From positions 1 through 50,485 of the forward strand of contig JAKIVU010000008.1 in NCBI GenBank assembly GCA_022750375.1: a stretch of 50,485 bases of DNA. The letters are read 5' to 3'. Below the pieces are notes generated by a model, which saw only the letters and a list, made by a program, of their open reading frames with translations, was not told the origin of the DNA and did no database searches. Position numbers and translations under genes: made by a program. How positions within the stretch are numbered: the first letter of the stretch is position 1; every line of letters starts with the position of its first letter. This stretch comes from Thermoplasmata archaeon. GTDB lineage: Archaea > Thermoplasmatota > Thermoplasmata > Lutacidiplasmatales > UBA184. Below, piece by piece: positions 1-8,571 of this stretch.

Positions 1-479
1 AGGAACTGGCGTTCCTCGCCCTGGCCCTGGTCGCGATCTTCACGGCCCTCGCCGCGCTGCTCGTACGGGAACTCGTCCACACGATCCTGTGGGTCGCGAT
101 CTTCTTCGTGGACCTGTCGGCGATCTACTTCCTGCTCGACGCCCCGTTCCTCGGCGTCCTCCAGCTGGGTGTGTATGCCGGCGCCGTCACGATCCTTCTC
201 CTCTTCGGGATCATGACCACGCGCAAGCGGATCTTCTCGCGCGAGGCGGCGACCGGGATTGGTCCGGTGCCGGTCGCGCTCGCCCTCGTCACGTTCATCT
301 TCCTCGTCTCCGCGCTCGGGGAGCTCCCGCAATCGTCGACGACCATCCAAGCCTACGACCCGACCGCCCTGTCGGTGAACCTGTTCGGACCCAACGGTCC
401 GTGGCTCCTCCTGCTCGGCCTCATCATGCTCGCGGGCGTCGCCGGCGCGATCTACCTCGTTCGGGAGGGCCGGGAGTGA
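1..479 (+). CDS. nuoJ: NADH/F420H2 dehydrogenase membrane subunit J (5' partial)
   Basis: The reading frame is open from base 3 and ends at TGA 477-479, giving 158 visible residues. The window edge cuts the gene very near its N-terminus: the first visible residues (ELAFLALALVAIF) line up with the usual first helix of NuoJ/FpoJ. The track start at 108 is an internal GTG and would remove a helix. The family-typical QLGVYAGAVTILLLFGIMT segment in the third helix is present, and five hydrophobic helices can be traced. NuoJ is a small proton-channel-associated subunit in the membrane arm of complex I and its archaeal Fpo relative. Its stop overlaps the GTG of nuoK, the first of a tight J-K-L-M-N run. 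Whether the enzyme takes electrons from NADH, F420H2 or ferredoxin cannot be told from membrane subunits alone. Confidence 0.93.
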   Translation, partial: ELAFLALALVAIFTALAALLVRELVHTILWVAIFFVDLSAIYFLLDAPFLGVLQLGVYAGAVTILLLFGIMTTRKRIFSREAATGIGPVPVALALVTFIFLVSALGELPQSSTTIQAYDPTALSVNLFGPNGPWLLLLGLIMLAGVAGAIYLVREGRE

Positions 480-793
480 CCGAACTCGCCCTCACCGGCT
501 TCCTCGGCCTCTCGGCCGGCCTGTTCGGGATCGGGATCTTCGGGATCCTCACGCGTCGGAATTTCATCCTCCTCCTGATCTCGATCGAGATCGCGATGAA
601 CGCCGCCATCCTGAACTTCGTCTACTTCGCCGCGTTCCCCTCGGGGACGAGCGGTCTGTCGGGCCAGTCGATCGCGGTCGTGCTCATCGGCTTCGCCGCG
701 ACCGAGGTCGCGGTCGGCCTCGCGATCGTGCTCGCGCTCAACCGCCTGAAGGGGACGATCAACGTCGCCCGCGCCAACGACCTGAAACTGTAA
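476..793 (+). CDS. nuoK: NADH/F420H2 dehydrogenase membrane subunit K
   Basis: Start GTG 476 overlaps the nuoJ stop (GTGA), giving 105 residues, the usual NuoK length (about 100). The longer track ORF from 89 is the out-of-frame shadow of nuoJ. Three membrane helices are visible. Two membrane-buried glutamates known to matter for proton transfer in this family are kept: one in LLISIEIAMNAAILNF (about residue 35) and one in ATEVAVGLAIV (about residue 80). It sits in the membrane arm between J and the antiporter-like subunits and should be co-translated with J. Confidence 0.95.
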   Translation: MTELALTGFLGLSAGLFGIGIFGILTRRNFILLLISIEIAMNAAILNFVYFAAFPSGTSGLSGQSIAVVLIGFAATEVAVGLAIVLALNRLKGTINVARANDLKL

Positions 794-801
794 GGAGGGG
801 G
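794..801 (+). promoter_or_regulatory. Strong Shine-Dalgarno before nuoL
   Basis: GGAGGGGG lies directly after the nuoK stop and 6 bases before ACG 808. It decides the position of the nuoL start even though no standard start codon is found there. Confidence 0.7.
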
Positions 802-807
802 TAGGTC

Positions 808-2817
808 ACGGTTTCGCTCAACTTCCTGTTCGACTGGGCGTTCGTCGTCCCGCTCCTCTCGGTCCTCGCGTTCGCGATCGTCGGGATCGCCGGGACGCGC
901 CTCGAGAAACTCGAGTGGGGCGGCTGGGTCGCGGTCGCGCTCTCCGGTGCCGCGATGATCCTCGGCGTGCTGATCGCCCTCGGGGAGATGTGGAGCCCCG
1001 GCTCCTACACGAACGTACAGTTCACCTGGCTGCATCTCGCCCCGGCGCCGGGGCCGTTCCCGAACGGTCTCTCGCTCGTGATGGGGACGCTCGTCGACCC
1101 GCTCTCCTCCCTGATGCTCGTGGTCGTGACGGTCGTCGGCTTCCTGGTCATGCTCTATTCGATCGGCTACATGCACCACGACCACGGGCTGCCGCGGTAC
1201 TACGCGGAGCTCTCCCTGTTCCTCGCGTCGATGACGGGGCTCGTGCTCGCCAACAACCTGCTCGAATTCTTCCTGTTCTGGGAGCTGGTCGGCGTTTGCT
1301 CTTACTTCCTCATCGGGTTCTATTACGAGAAACCGAGCGCCGCGAGCGCGGCGAAGGAGGCGTTCCTCGTCACCCGGGTCGGCGACGTGCTGTTCCTCGC
1401 CGGGATCTTCATCCTCTTCTCGACGTACTCGCTCGCCGGCCCCGTCGGCAGCGGCGGGTGGGCCGCGAACGGCTTCGTCTTCGTCCAAGGGAGCACCGCC
1501 GTCCCGTTCCTGGCCACCGCGATGGGCGGCCATACGACCCTGCTCACCGTCGCCGGCCTCCTGATCCTCGGGGGGGCCGCCGGGAAGAGCGCGCAGTTCC
1601 CGCTGCACGTCTGGTTGCCGGACGCGATGGAAGGTCCGACGACCGTCTCGGCACTGATCCATGCCGCGACGATGGTCGCCGCGGGTGTCTACCTGCTCGC
1701 GATCACCAGCGTCTTTATCGGGTTCACGCCGGCCGACCAGCTCGCGATCGTGGCGATCGGCGGGTTCACCACCTTCTTCGCCGCGACCATGGCGGTGGTG
1801 CACCCGGACATCAAGCGGGTGATCGCCTACTCCACGATCAGCCAGCTCGGGTACATGGTCCTCGCCATCGGCGCCGGGTTCGCGATGGTCGGGCTCTACC
1901 ACCTCTTCACGCACGCGTTCTTCAAGGCGCTCCTGTTCCTCGCGGCGGGCTCGGTCATCCACGCCGTCGGGACGCAGGACCTGTTCAAGATGGGCGGTCT
2001 GAAGAAGCACATGCGGGTGACCGCCGCCGCGTTCGCGATCGGCGGACTCGCCCTCGCCGGAATCCCCCCGTTCGCCGGATTCTGGAGCAAGGACGACGTC
2101 CTCTCCGCGGTCTACTCCCAACTCGGCTCCCATCCCCTCTACTGGCCGTTCTTCCTGCTCGCCTTCGCGGCGGTCTTCCTGACGGCCTACTACATCTTCC
2201 GCGCCTGGTTCCTCGCCTTCTCCGGTGAGACGACCCGGGACCCGACCCTTCCGGCCGCGCACGAGGGACCGTGGGTGATGCAGGTCCCCCTCGTGATCCT
2301 CTCCGGGTTCGCGGTCGTCGCCGGCCTCTTCGTCTTCCTTCCCGGCTTCCAGAGCCTCCTGCTCGGCGGCGCCGGGGTCGCCGGCATCCCGCCCACGTAC
2401 GGGACGACGGACCTCCTCCTCTCGAGCGTCAGCGTCGGTCTCGGACTGGGAGGGGTCGGACTCGCCTGGTCGATGTGGGGGAACGGGCGAGTGTACGCGC
2501 TCGCGGAAACGAGCCCCGTCCAGGCGGTCCGGCGGCTCCTCCTCAACCGGTACTACTTCAAAGTCGGATACGATTGGATCGGGCTGAAGGGCGTCTACAC
2601 GATCTCCCGCGCGGCGGACTTCTTCGACCGATTCGTCATTGACGGGACCATTCGGGGCCTTCAGCGGATGTTCGCGTTCGCGAGCAACCGCGCCCGAGCC
2701 CTACAGTCGGGGTTCGTGTCCGACTACGCAGCCTACGTCGTGGCGGGCCTGCTCGGGCTGTTCGTCCTGCTCCTGATCGTTGGACCGTACCTTCTCGGGC
2801 GGTTGGGAGGCGGATAG
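808..2817 (+). CDS. nuoL: NADH/F420H2 dehydrogenase antiporter-like subunit L (start codon unusual)
   Basis: Antiporter-like proton-pumping subunit of complex I, about 669 residues. The track begins at ATG 955, but coding clearly extends upstream in the same frame (NFLFDWAFVVPLLSVLAF, the expected first helix) to a stop at 802-804. No ATG, GTG or TTG lies between that stop and 955. A strong Shine-Dalgarno GGAGGGGG (794-801) stands 6 bases before ACG 808, so I place the start there; a CTG at 826 is the other option. Typical features: EFFLFWELVGVCSYFLIG with the buried Glu, the lysine-bearing LPDAMEGPTTVSALIHAATMV region, HPDIKRVIAYSTISQLGYM, and a C-terminal lateral-helix extension ending in one last helix. 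It abuts nuoM (TAG then ATG). Confidence 0.93.
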   Translation, partial: TVSLNFLFDWAFVVPLLSVLAFAIVGIAGTRLEKLEWGGWVAVALSGAAMILGVLIALGEMWSPGSYTNVQFTWLHLAPAPGPFPNGLSLVMGTLVDPLSSLMLVVVTVVGFLVMLYSIGYMHHDHGLPRYYAELSLFLASMTGLVLANNLLEFFLFWELVGVCSYFLIGFYYEKPSAASAAKEAFLVTRVGDVLFLAGIFILFSTYSLAGPVGSGGWAANGFVFVQGSTAVPFLATAMGGHTTLLTVAGLLILGGAAGKSAQFPLHVWLPDAMEGPTTVSALIHAATMVAAGVYLLAITSVFIGFTPADQLAIVAIGGFTTFFAATMAVVHPDIKRVIAYSTISQLGYMVLAIGAGFAMVGLYHLFTHAFFKALLFLAAGSVIHAVGTQDLFKMGGLKKHMRVTAAAFAIGGLALAGIPPFAGFWSKDDVLSAVYSQLGSHPLYWPFFLLAFAAVFLTAYYIFRAWFLAFSGETTRDPTLPAAHEGPWVMQVPLVILSGFAVVAGLFVFLPGFQSLLLGGAGVAGIPPTYGTTDLLLSSVSVGLGLGGVGLAWSMWGNGRVYALAETSPVQAVRRLLLNRYYFKVGYDWIGLKGVYTISRAADFFDRFVIDGTIRGLQRMFAFASNRARALQSGFVSDYAAYVVAGLLGLFVLLLIVGPYLLGRLGGG

Positions 2818-4293
2818 ATGCTGCCGCTGCTCTCGATCATCCTCGCGACCCTCCTCGTCGGCACCGTCGGGACGTTCCTCTCCGGGACCAAAGCGCGGTG
2901 GGTAGCGCTCGCTACCTCCGCCGTATTCCTGGCGGAGGTCGGGCTCCTGTTCATGAGCTACCCCGGCTGGCCGGGGTACTCGGGCTCGCTCGTCCCCGGA
3001 TTCTCCGACACCGAGACGTACACCTGGATCTCGCTCGCCTGGATGCACGTCAACTATTCGGTCGGGGTCGACGGGATCTCGCTGATCTTCATCCTTCTGA
3101 CCGCGATCCTTCAGATCGCGACGGTCGTCTACTCGTGGGGCGAGACCCAGCGGCCGGCGGGGTACTTTGGCCTCGTACTGCTGACCTGCCTCGGGTGTTT
3201 CGGGGTCTTCGTCGCGCTCGACATCCTCCTGTTCTTCCTCTTCTGGGAGGCCGTCCTCGTACCGATGTTCTTCCTCATTGGGTACTGGGGAGGGCCGAAC
3301 CGTAGATACGCCGCGATCAAGTTCTTCGTCTACACCCACGTCGCATCGATCGTCATGCTCGTGGGCCTCCTGGCCCTCGTCTTCTACTCGGGAGCGACCT
3401 CTTTCGACTTCACCGCGGTCTACGCGGCCGCTCACGGAATGGCCCCGGTCGTCCAGACGTTCCTGTTCCTCGCACTGTTCTTCGGTTTCGCGGTGAAGTT
3501 CCCGATCGTACCATTCCACACCTGGTTGCCCGACGCGCACGTCGAGGCGCCGACCGGCGGGTCGGTCCTGCTCGCCGGACTGTTGCTCAAGCTCGGCGGC
3601 TACGGGCTGATCCGCTGGGCGGTCGAGGTGCTGCCGAACGGCTTCCATTCCGCCCAGCCGTTGCTCTTCGTCATCGCGTTCCTCACGATCATTTGGGGGT
3701 CGGTCCTCTCCCTCGCCCAGCGCGACATCAAGCGGATGGTCGCGTACTCCTCGATCAACCACATGGGGATCGTGCTGCTCGCGATCGCCCTCGACTCCTC
3801 GCTCGGTCTCCTCGCCGCCGTGCTGCTGATGTTCGCGCACGGGGTCGTGAGCGCGCTCCTGTTCATGGCGTCGGGAAGCGTGCACCACCAGTACGGAACT
3901 CGGGACATCGCGTCGCTCGGAGGGATCACGCCGAGCGCCCCCGGACTTGCGACGATGATCATGGCCGGTTCGCTCGCGTCGCTCGGGCTCCCCGCGCTCA
4001 TCGGCTTCCCGGCCGAGTTCACGGCGTTCCTCGCGACCTGGGACGCGCTCGGCTACTGGGTCCTGATCCCGCTTGCGGTGCTCGTCGTCACGGCGGGGTT
4101 CTACCTCTGGATGATGCAACGCATGCTGTTCGGCCTGCCCAAGGGGGTCCCGGAGCACGCGCACGACATTCCGTGGTACGAGGGCGCGGGCATGGGACTC
4201 CTCGTGGCGCTCACCATCCTGTTCGGCATCTTGCCGAGCCTCCTGGTCAACGTGATCGTGAACTCGCCCATCAAAGGCTGGCCGGGGACGTGA
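2818..4293 (+). CDS. nuoM: NADH/F420H2 dehydrogenase antiporter-like subunit M
   Basis: The 491-residue product matches the usual length of NuoM/FpoM. ATG 2818 directly follows the nuoL stop. About 14 helices are visible. Family marks: FFLFWEAVLVPMFFLIGYWG with the conserved buried Glu near residue 145, FPIVPFHTWLPDAHVEAPTGGSVLLAG near 230-255, and QRDIKRMVAYSSINHMG near 300. It is one of three homologous proton-translocating modules of the complex I membrane arm. Next gene nuoN begins 4 bases after the stop. Confidence 0.96.
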   Translation: MLPLLSIILATLLVGTVGTFLSGTKARWVALATSAVFLAEVGLLFMSYPGWPGYSGSLVPGFSDTETYTWISLAWMHVNYSVGVDGISLIFILLTAILQIATVVYSWGETQRPAGYFGLVLLTCLGCFGVFVALDILLFFLFWEAVLVPMFFLIGYWGGPNRRYAAIKFFVYTHVASIVMLVGLLALVFYSGATSFDFTAVYAAAHGMAPVVQTFLFLALFFGFAVKFPIVPFHTWLPDAHVEAPTGGSVLLAGLLLKLGGYGLIRWAVEVLPNGFHSAQPLLFVIAFLTIIWGSVLSLAQRDIKRMVAYSSINHMGIVLLAIALDSSLGLLAAVLLMFAHGVVSALLFMASGSVHHQYGTRDIASLGGITPSAPGLATMIMAGSLASLGLPALIGFPAEFTAFLATWDALGYWVLIPLAVLVVTAGFYLWMMQRMLFGLPKGVPEHAHDIPWYEGAGMGLLVALTILFGILPSLLVNVIVNSPIKGWPGT

Positions 4294-4297
4294 GCCG

Positions 4298-5896
4298 ATG
4301 ACGCTCAGTTCGTTCGGCGCACCGTTCCTCCCCGAGATCGTCCTCCTTGCCGCGGTCCTGCTGATCTTTCTCCTCGACGTGCTCAAGGTCCGCCGGATCG
4401 AGCTGACGGGCGGGATCGCGGTCGCGGCGACCCTCTTCGCCCTCGGGTTGATCGTCGCCGACCTCGGCTTCGCCCCGCTCGCGTTCCTCTCCTCGATCCC
4501 GTCGTCGCAGATCGATCAGCTCCCCGCGGTCGGTGCGGCGCCGCTGTACGCGTTCACCTCGCTCGGCCTCGTCTTCCAGGCGATCTTCCTGCTCGCCGCG
4601 TTCTTCGTCTGTCTCGCCTCGACGAGCCGCCCCTCGGACGAGCGGGGCTCCCCGATCTTCTACGGACTCCTTCTGCTCGCGACGATCGGTATGCTGCTCG
4701 TCGCGATCGCCTCCGACCTGATCTTCCTGCTCCTCGCGATCGAGGTCACGTCGATCGCCTCGTACCTCCTCGTGGCGTACACGCGGAAGGACGTTCGGGG
4801 CCTCGAAGCGGCGATGAAGTTCTTCGTCATCGGCGCCCTCTCGACGGTGCTCTCCTTCTTTGGCGCCTCGCTGCTGTTCGGTGCGTACGGCACGACGAAC
4901 CTCTACCTGATCCGCGAGGCCGGGGCGGCGGTCGGGTACCCGATCCTCGTGCTCCTTGGCTACGGATTCCTGATCGCCGGCCTCGCGTTCAAGGTGACCC
5001 TCGTTCCGTTCCACGCCTGGGCGGTCGACGTCTACGACGGCGCCCCGGACGACGTCTCGGCGTTCCTCGCCGGGGGGACCAAGAAGATCGGCGTCTTCGC
5101 GTTCTTCCTCGTCTTCCTCGGTCCCGTGCTCGTCGTGGGAACCGTCGGGCAGAGCGGCTACGGGCTGTTCGGGGGTTCGGTCGCGCTCGGTCCGAGCTTC
5201 CAGATCGCGCTGGGAGCGATCGCGGTGCTGACGATGACGGTCGGCAACGTCCTCGCCCTCCTCCAGAAGGAGATGAAGCGCATGCTCGCCTACTCGTCGA
5301 TCAGCCAGGCCGGGTACATGCTCATCGGCATCGCGATCGGCAGCGCTCCCGCCCTCGGCGGGGCGACGCTCCAGGTGTTCGCGCACGTCCTGATGAAAAC
5401 GGGCGCCTTCCTGGTCGTCGGCGCGGTCGCCGCCCTCGGCGTCGGCCCGTTGATCGAGGATTGGCGGGGCCTCGGACTTCGGCGGCCGTTGCTCGGCACC
5501 TCGTTCGCCCTGATGCTCCTCTCGCTCGCGGGCGTCCCTCTCACGATCGGGTTCGTGTCGAAGTTCGTGCTGTTCAGTGCGGCCGTCCAGGCGCAAGGCT
5601 GGTTCATCTGGCTCGCGGTCGCCGGCCTTCTGAACAGCGCGCTGTCGGTCTTCTACTACGCTCGGGTGCTGAAGGTGATGTTCTTCGACGCTCCGCCGGT
5701 CCCCTCTTCACCGGCGACGACCGGGGTGATGGGCGCGGCGGGTCCCCCCGTGCTCCCCGTCGGCGGTCTCGGCTACGGACGGGCCGCGACCATCGCGGTC
5801 ATCGCGGCGATCATCGTCGCGTTCGGTATCTACCCTCAACCGGTCCTCGGCGCGATCCAGGCCGCCGCCTACCACTTCGTGACGGTCGGAGCGTGA
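4298..5896 (+). CDS. nuoN: NADH/F420H2 dehydrogenase antiporter-like subunit N
   Basis: The product has 532 residues and about 14 helices. Marks of the family are FLLLAIEVTSIASYLLVAY (buried Glu), GLAFKVTLVPFHAWAVDVYDGAP with the conserved Lys, and QKEMKRMLAYSSISQAGYM near residue 325. It is the last membrane subunit of this cluster, matching the common J-K-L-M-N gene order. The stop lies 4 bases before the flavoprotein gene, so the oxidoreductase module and the two following isoprenoid genes are probably on one transcript. Confidence 0.96.
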   Translation: MTLSSFGAPFLPEIVLLAAVLLIFLLDVLKVRRIELTGGIAVAATLFALGLIVADLGFAPLAFLSSIPSSQIDQLPAVGAAPLYAFTSLGLVFQAIFLLAAFFVCLASTSRPSDERGSPIFYGLLLLATIGMLLVAIASDLIFLLLAIEVTSIASYLLVAYTRKDVRGLEAAMKFFVIGALSTVLSFFGASLLFGAYGTTNLYLIREAGAAVGYPILVLLGYGFLIAGLAFKVTLVPFHAWAVDVYDGAPDDVSAFLAGGTKKIGVFAFFLVFLGPVLVVGTVGQSGYGLFGGSVALGPSFQIALGAIAVLTMTVGNVLALLQKEMKRMLAYSSISQAGYMLIGIAIGSAPALGGATLQVFAHVLMKTGAFLVVGAVAALGVGPLIEDWRGLGLRRPLLGTSFALMLLSLAGVPLTIGFVSKFVLFSAAVQAQGWFIWLAVAGLLNSALSVFYYARVLKVMFFDAPPVPSSPATTGVMGAAGPPVLPVGGLGYGRAATIAVIAAIIVAFGIYPQPVLGAIQAAAYHFVTVGA

Positions 5897-5900
5897 GGGG

Positions 5901-7001
5901 ATGGAGTCGTACGATGTCGTCGTGGTGGGCGCGGGTCCCGCCGGCTCGCTGGCCGCTCGAGCGGCCGCGGAGGGAGGGGCGACGACGCTCCTCCTCGACC
6001 ACCGCCCGGAACTCGGTCACCCGGTGCAGTGCGGTGAATTCGTTCCTGCCGCGACCGAGCTCGCGGACCTGTTCGGTTGTCCGGGCCTGATCGCCACCGC
6101 GTTCGAGATACCGGCGGAGACCGTCCTGCGGGAGACCCGCTGGATGACCTGCGTCTCCCCGTACGGCCACCGGTTCCGGTTCCCGCTCTCGGGGTATTCT
6201 GTCTCACGGCGGGCGTTCGACAAGGCCCTCGCCTATCGGGCGGAGGGGGCCGGCGCGGAGCTCCGCCATCCGGTGGGGGTGACCGGTGTCCGAGAGGACG
6301 AGGTCCGGCTCGCGAGGGGAGCGAGCATTCGCGCCCGCGTGGTGGTCGGTGCCGACGGTCCGCTCTCGACCGTCGGTCGTTCGGTCGGGTTCGCTCCCGT
6401 TCGGACGATGTTCCGCATGATCACCGCGACCGTGGACGGGCCGCTCACCGACGAGATCGACCTGCACTTCGGCCACGCGGCCCCGGGAGGGTACGCCTGG
6501 AAGTTTCCGCGCGCCCACGACGCGAACGTGGGACTGGGAGTGACCCGGTCATCGGACGGCCGGTCCCTCGACCTTCTGCTCAACGACTTCGTCGCCGCCC
6601 AGGGGTTGGGCCCGGCCCGCGACCCCACGCACTGGTGGGTGCCGGTCGGGCCGCCACCGGACAGCCTGGTACGCGGGCGGGCGCTGTTCGCGGGGGACGC
6701 GGCGAATCTGGTCATGGCAACGAACGGAGGTGGCATCCCGACGGCGATGATGAGCGGATGGCTCGCCGGCGAGGCCGCGGCGCGCCACGTCCGGGACGGT
6801 CGACCTCTGAGCGACTACGACCTCGCCTGGCGGTCCGCATTGTTCACCCCGCTCCGCCGTGCCGCGCGGATCCAACGATTCGGCGACCATTTCGCCGGGT
6901 TCGACCCCCTCCTGGCGCTGGGCATGCGATATATCGGGGCGTCGGGTCTGGACGACATGATGCGCCTGCGCTGGCCGAGCCGTCTCGGAGGACACGCATG
7001 A
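5901..7001 (+). CDS. Geranylgeranyl-reductase-family FAD-dependent oxidoreductase
   Basis: A 366-residue flavoprotein. The N-terminal dinucleotide fold VVVGAGPAGSLAAR (residues 6-20) binds FAD; HPVQCGEFVP follows near residue 40; the family signature PGGYAWKFP (PxxYxWxFP type) lies near 196, and the second FAD motif GDAANLVMATNGGGI near 270. These are the marks of archaeal geranylgeranyl reductases, which saturate isoprenoid double bonds in membrane lipids or in quinone tails. The position, right behind nuoN and overlapping a polyprenyl synthase by ATGA, makes a quinone-tail role attractive, but this is inferred from context. Archaea often carry several paralogues with different substrates. 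Confidence 0.88.
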   Translation: MESYDVVVVGAGPAGSLAARAAAEGGATTLLLDHRPELGHPVQCGEFVPAATELADLFGCPGLIATAFEIPAETVLRETRWMTCVSPYGHRFRFPLSGYSVSRRAFDKALAYRAEGAGAELRHPVGVTGVREDEVRLARGASIRARVVVGADGPLSTVGRSVGFAPVRTMFRMITATVDGPLTDEIDLHFGHAAPGGYAWKFPRAHDANVGLGVTRSSDGRSLDLLLNDFVAAQGLGPARDPTHWWVPVGPPPDSLVRGRALFAGDAANLVMATNGGGIPTAMMSGWLAGEAAARHVRDGRPLSDYDLAWRSALFTPLRRAARIQRFGDHFAGFDPLLALGMRYIGASGLDDMMRLRWPSRLGGHA

Positions 7002-8056
7002 CGGGCCCGTCTCCGTCCTCGGAGACGATGGAGCCGTCGCTCGAGGCGCTCGTCACCGAGACGTTCGGAGCTGCGGCCCTCCCGCACGTCTCGGACCTCC
7101 TCCCGGTGCTCGTCCGCGACCTCGCGGACATCGATTGGCGTCTCCACCAGGTGCTCGGCTCGACCTACGCCCAGCTGACCGAGGCCGCCCGCTACGCCTG
7201 CGCGACCGGAGGGAAGCGGGTGCGTCCGCTCCTCATGGCGGTCGCCCACCGTGCGCTCGGAGCGGAATCGACCCGACCGATCCACTCGCTGGCGGCCGCG
7301 TTCCAGCTGATCCACACCGCAACCCTGGTGCACGACGACGTCATCGACCACGCGGAGACGCGCCGCGGTCGGCCGTCGATGCCTCGCGCCTTCGGGATCC
7401 CTCTCGCGATCGTTTCGGGCGACTATCTGTTCGTCCGCGCTTTCGAGCTCGCGGCGGAGTACCCCCGTTCGATCATCCTGAAGTGCGGCGAGGCGTGCGC
7501 CGACCTGGTCGAGGGCGAGGTCCTCCAAGAGTCGTCTCGATTCGAACTTTCGACGGGGCGGGAGCATTACTTCCGCATCGTCGAACGGAAAACCGCGGCG
7601 ATCATCGCTGCGGCGCTCTCGTCCGTGGCGGAGATTTCCGAGGTCACCCCGCCGATGACCGACGCGCTCACCAGCTACGGAAAGGCCCTCGGGATCGCCT
7701 TCCAGATCCGTGACGACCTCCTCGACGTCTACGGAGACCCGGATCTCCTCGGAAAACCTCTCTACACCGACCTTCGGGAGGGGAACCCGACGCTCGTATC
7801 GCTGGAAGCGTTCGACCAGCTCGACCCCAAGCGGCAGGCGGAGTTCGAGGCGCTCTTCCAACTCCGTCACAAGAAGACCAAACACCTGCTGCGGCTTCGG
7901 GAGCTGACTGACCTGACCCAGGCCGGGCCGAACGTCGCCGCCCAGGCGTCGCAATGGGCGGACCGGGCCGTCCGTTCGCTCGAACCGATCCCCGCGGGGC
8001 CGTATCGACGTCTCCTGGAACTGCTGGCCCGCGGAGCGGCCGACCGCCGGTTCTAG
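6998..8056 (+). CDS. Trans-isoprenyl (polyprenyl) diphosphate synthase
   Basis: Start ATG 6998 overlaps the previous stop (ATGA), giving 352 residues; the 659-residue track ORF is a fortuitous extension into the shadow of the flavoprotein. Both aspartate-rich motifs are present: LVHDDVIDHAETRRG (DDxxD, near residue 109) and QIRDDLLDVYGD (near 240), plus GGKRVRPLL for diphosphate binding near 70. The family condenses isopentenyl diphosphate with allylic diphosphates. The residues before the first motif (FQLIHTATLVHDD) lack a bulky aromatic immediately upstream, compatible with products longer than C15, so a geranylgeranyl or longer quinone-tail chain is possible. Exact chain length cannot be read from the sequence. 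Confidence 0.93.
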   Translation: MTGPSPSSETMEPSLEALVTETFGAAALPHVSDLLPVLVRDLADIDWRLHQVLGSTYAQLTEAARYACATGGKRVRPLLMAVAHRALGAESTRPIHSLAAAFQLIHTATLVHDDVIDHAETRRGRPSMPRAFGIPLAIVSGDYLFVRAFELAAEYPRSIILKCGEACADLVEGEVLQESSRFELSTGREHYFRIVERKTAAIIAAALSSVAEISEVTPPMTDALTSYGKALGIAFQIRDDLLDVYGDPDLLGKPLYTDLREGNPTLVSLEAFDQLDPKRQAEFEALFQLRHKKTKHLLRLRELTDLTQAGPNVAAQASQWADRAVRSLEPIPAGPYRRLLELLARGAADRRF

Positions 8057-8118
8057 AGCGACCCGTCGAACGAAAGCTACAAGTTACCTGCACGGACTCG
8101 ACCGTCCACCGGGCCCTC

Positions 8119-8571
8119 ATGAGCGGAAGTTCCACCGCCACTTCGTCGGGCGACGCGCCCGTCACCTTCGACCGCCTGCCGGCGCCCTGGCAGCCGACCT
8201 CGGTGGTCCCCCGCCGCCCGCTCGGGGTCGCGATCATCTCCGTCCTGATCGCGATGTTCGCGGTCGTTCTCGTGCTCGCAGGGGTCCTCTACCTGCTCTC
8301 CACCTACCTCCAGACCTTCGTCCCCGCCTCGCTCGAGCTGATCCCGTCGCTCGACCTCTGGGGGGCCGCGATCGTCGCGCTCCTCGGGGCGGCGCTCCTC
8401 GGCATCGCGACCTCGCTCTGGCGACAGGAGACGTGGGCGCTCTGGACCACGGTCGTTCTGATCTTCGCGACGACGACTTACCTGTTCTTCACCGGCTCGA
8501 TCACGGTCCTGCTCCTCATCTTCATCGTCCTGTTCGTGTATCTTATCTCGGTGCGCCGATACTTCTATTGA
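8119..8571 (+). CDS. Small four-helix membrane protein
   Basis: The product is 150 residues from ATG 8119. A polar Ser/Thr-rich N-terminus (about 30 residues) is followed by helix 1 (LGVAIISVLIAMFAVVLVLAG), helix 2 (LWGAAIVALLGAALLGIATSLW), and two close helices (WALWTTVVLIFATTTYLFF and TVLLLIFIVLFVYLI), ending in the basic VRRYFY. No family recognised. The stop TGA shares its last base with the ATG of the next gene, so it is probably co-translated with the nitrilase-family protein. The start is supported by a weak AT-richer box (about 8090-8099) some 25 bp upstream. Confidence 0.75.
   Translation: MSGSSTATSSGDAPVTFDRLPAPWQPTSVVPRRPLGVAIISVLIAMFAVVLVLAGVLYLLSTYLQTFVPASLELIPSLDLWGAAIVALLGAALLGIATSLWRQETWALWTTVVLIFATTTYLFFTGSITVLLLIFIVLFVYLISVRRYFY

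Noticed and set aside
89-793. 234-aa ORF before nuoK
   Set aside because: Its first 129 residues are nuoJ read in the wrong frame; the real nuoK starts at GTG 476.
622-2262. 546-aa ORF opposite nuoK/nuoL (also 2701-4386, 4271-5596, 26750-27900, 38952-40580, 39011-40600)
   Set aside because: Long open antisense frames are expected in GC-rich DNA; their products are Arg/Glu/Gly-rich without domains, and each lies opposite a clear gene.
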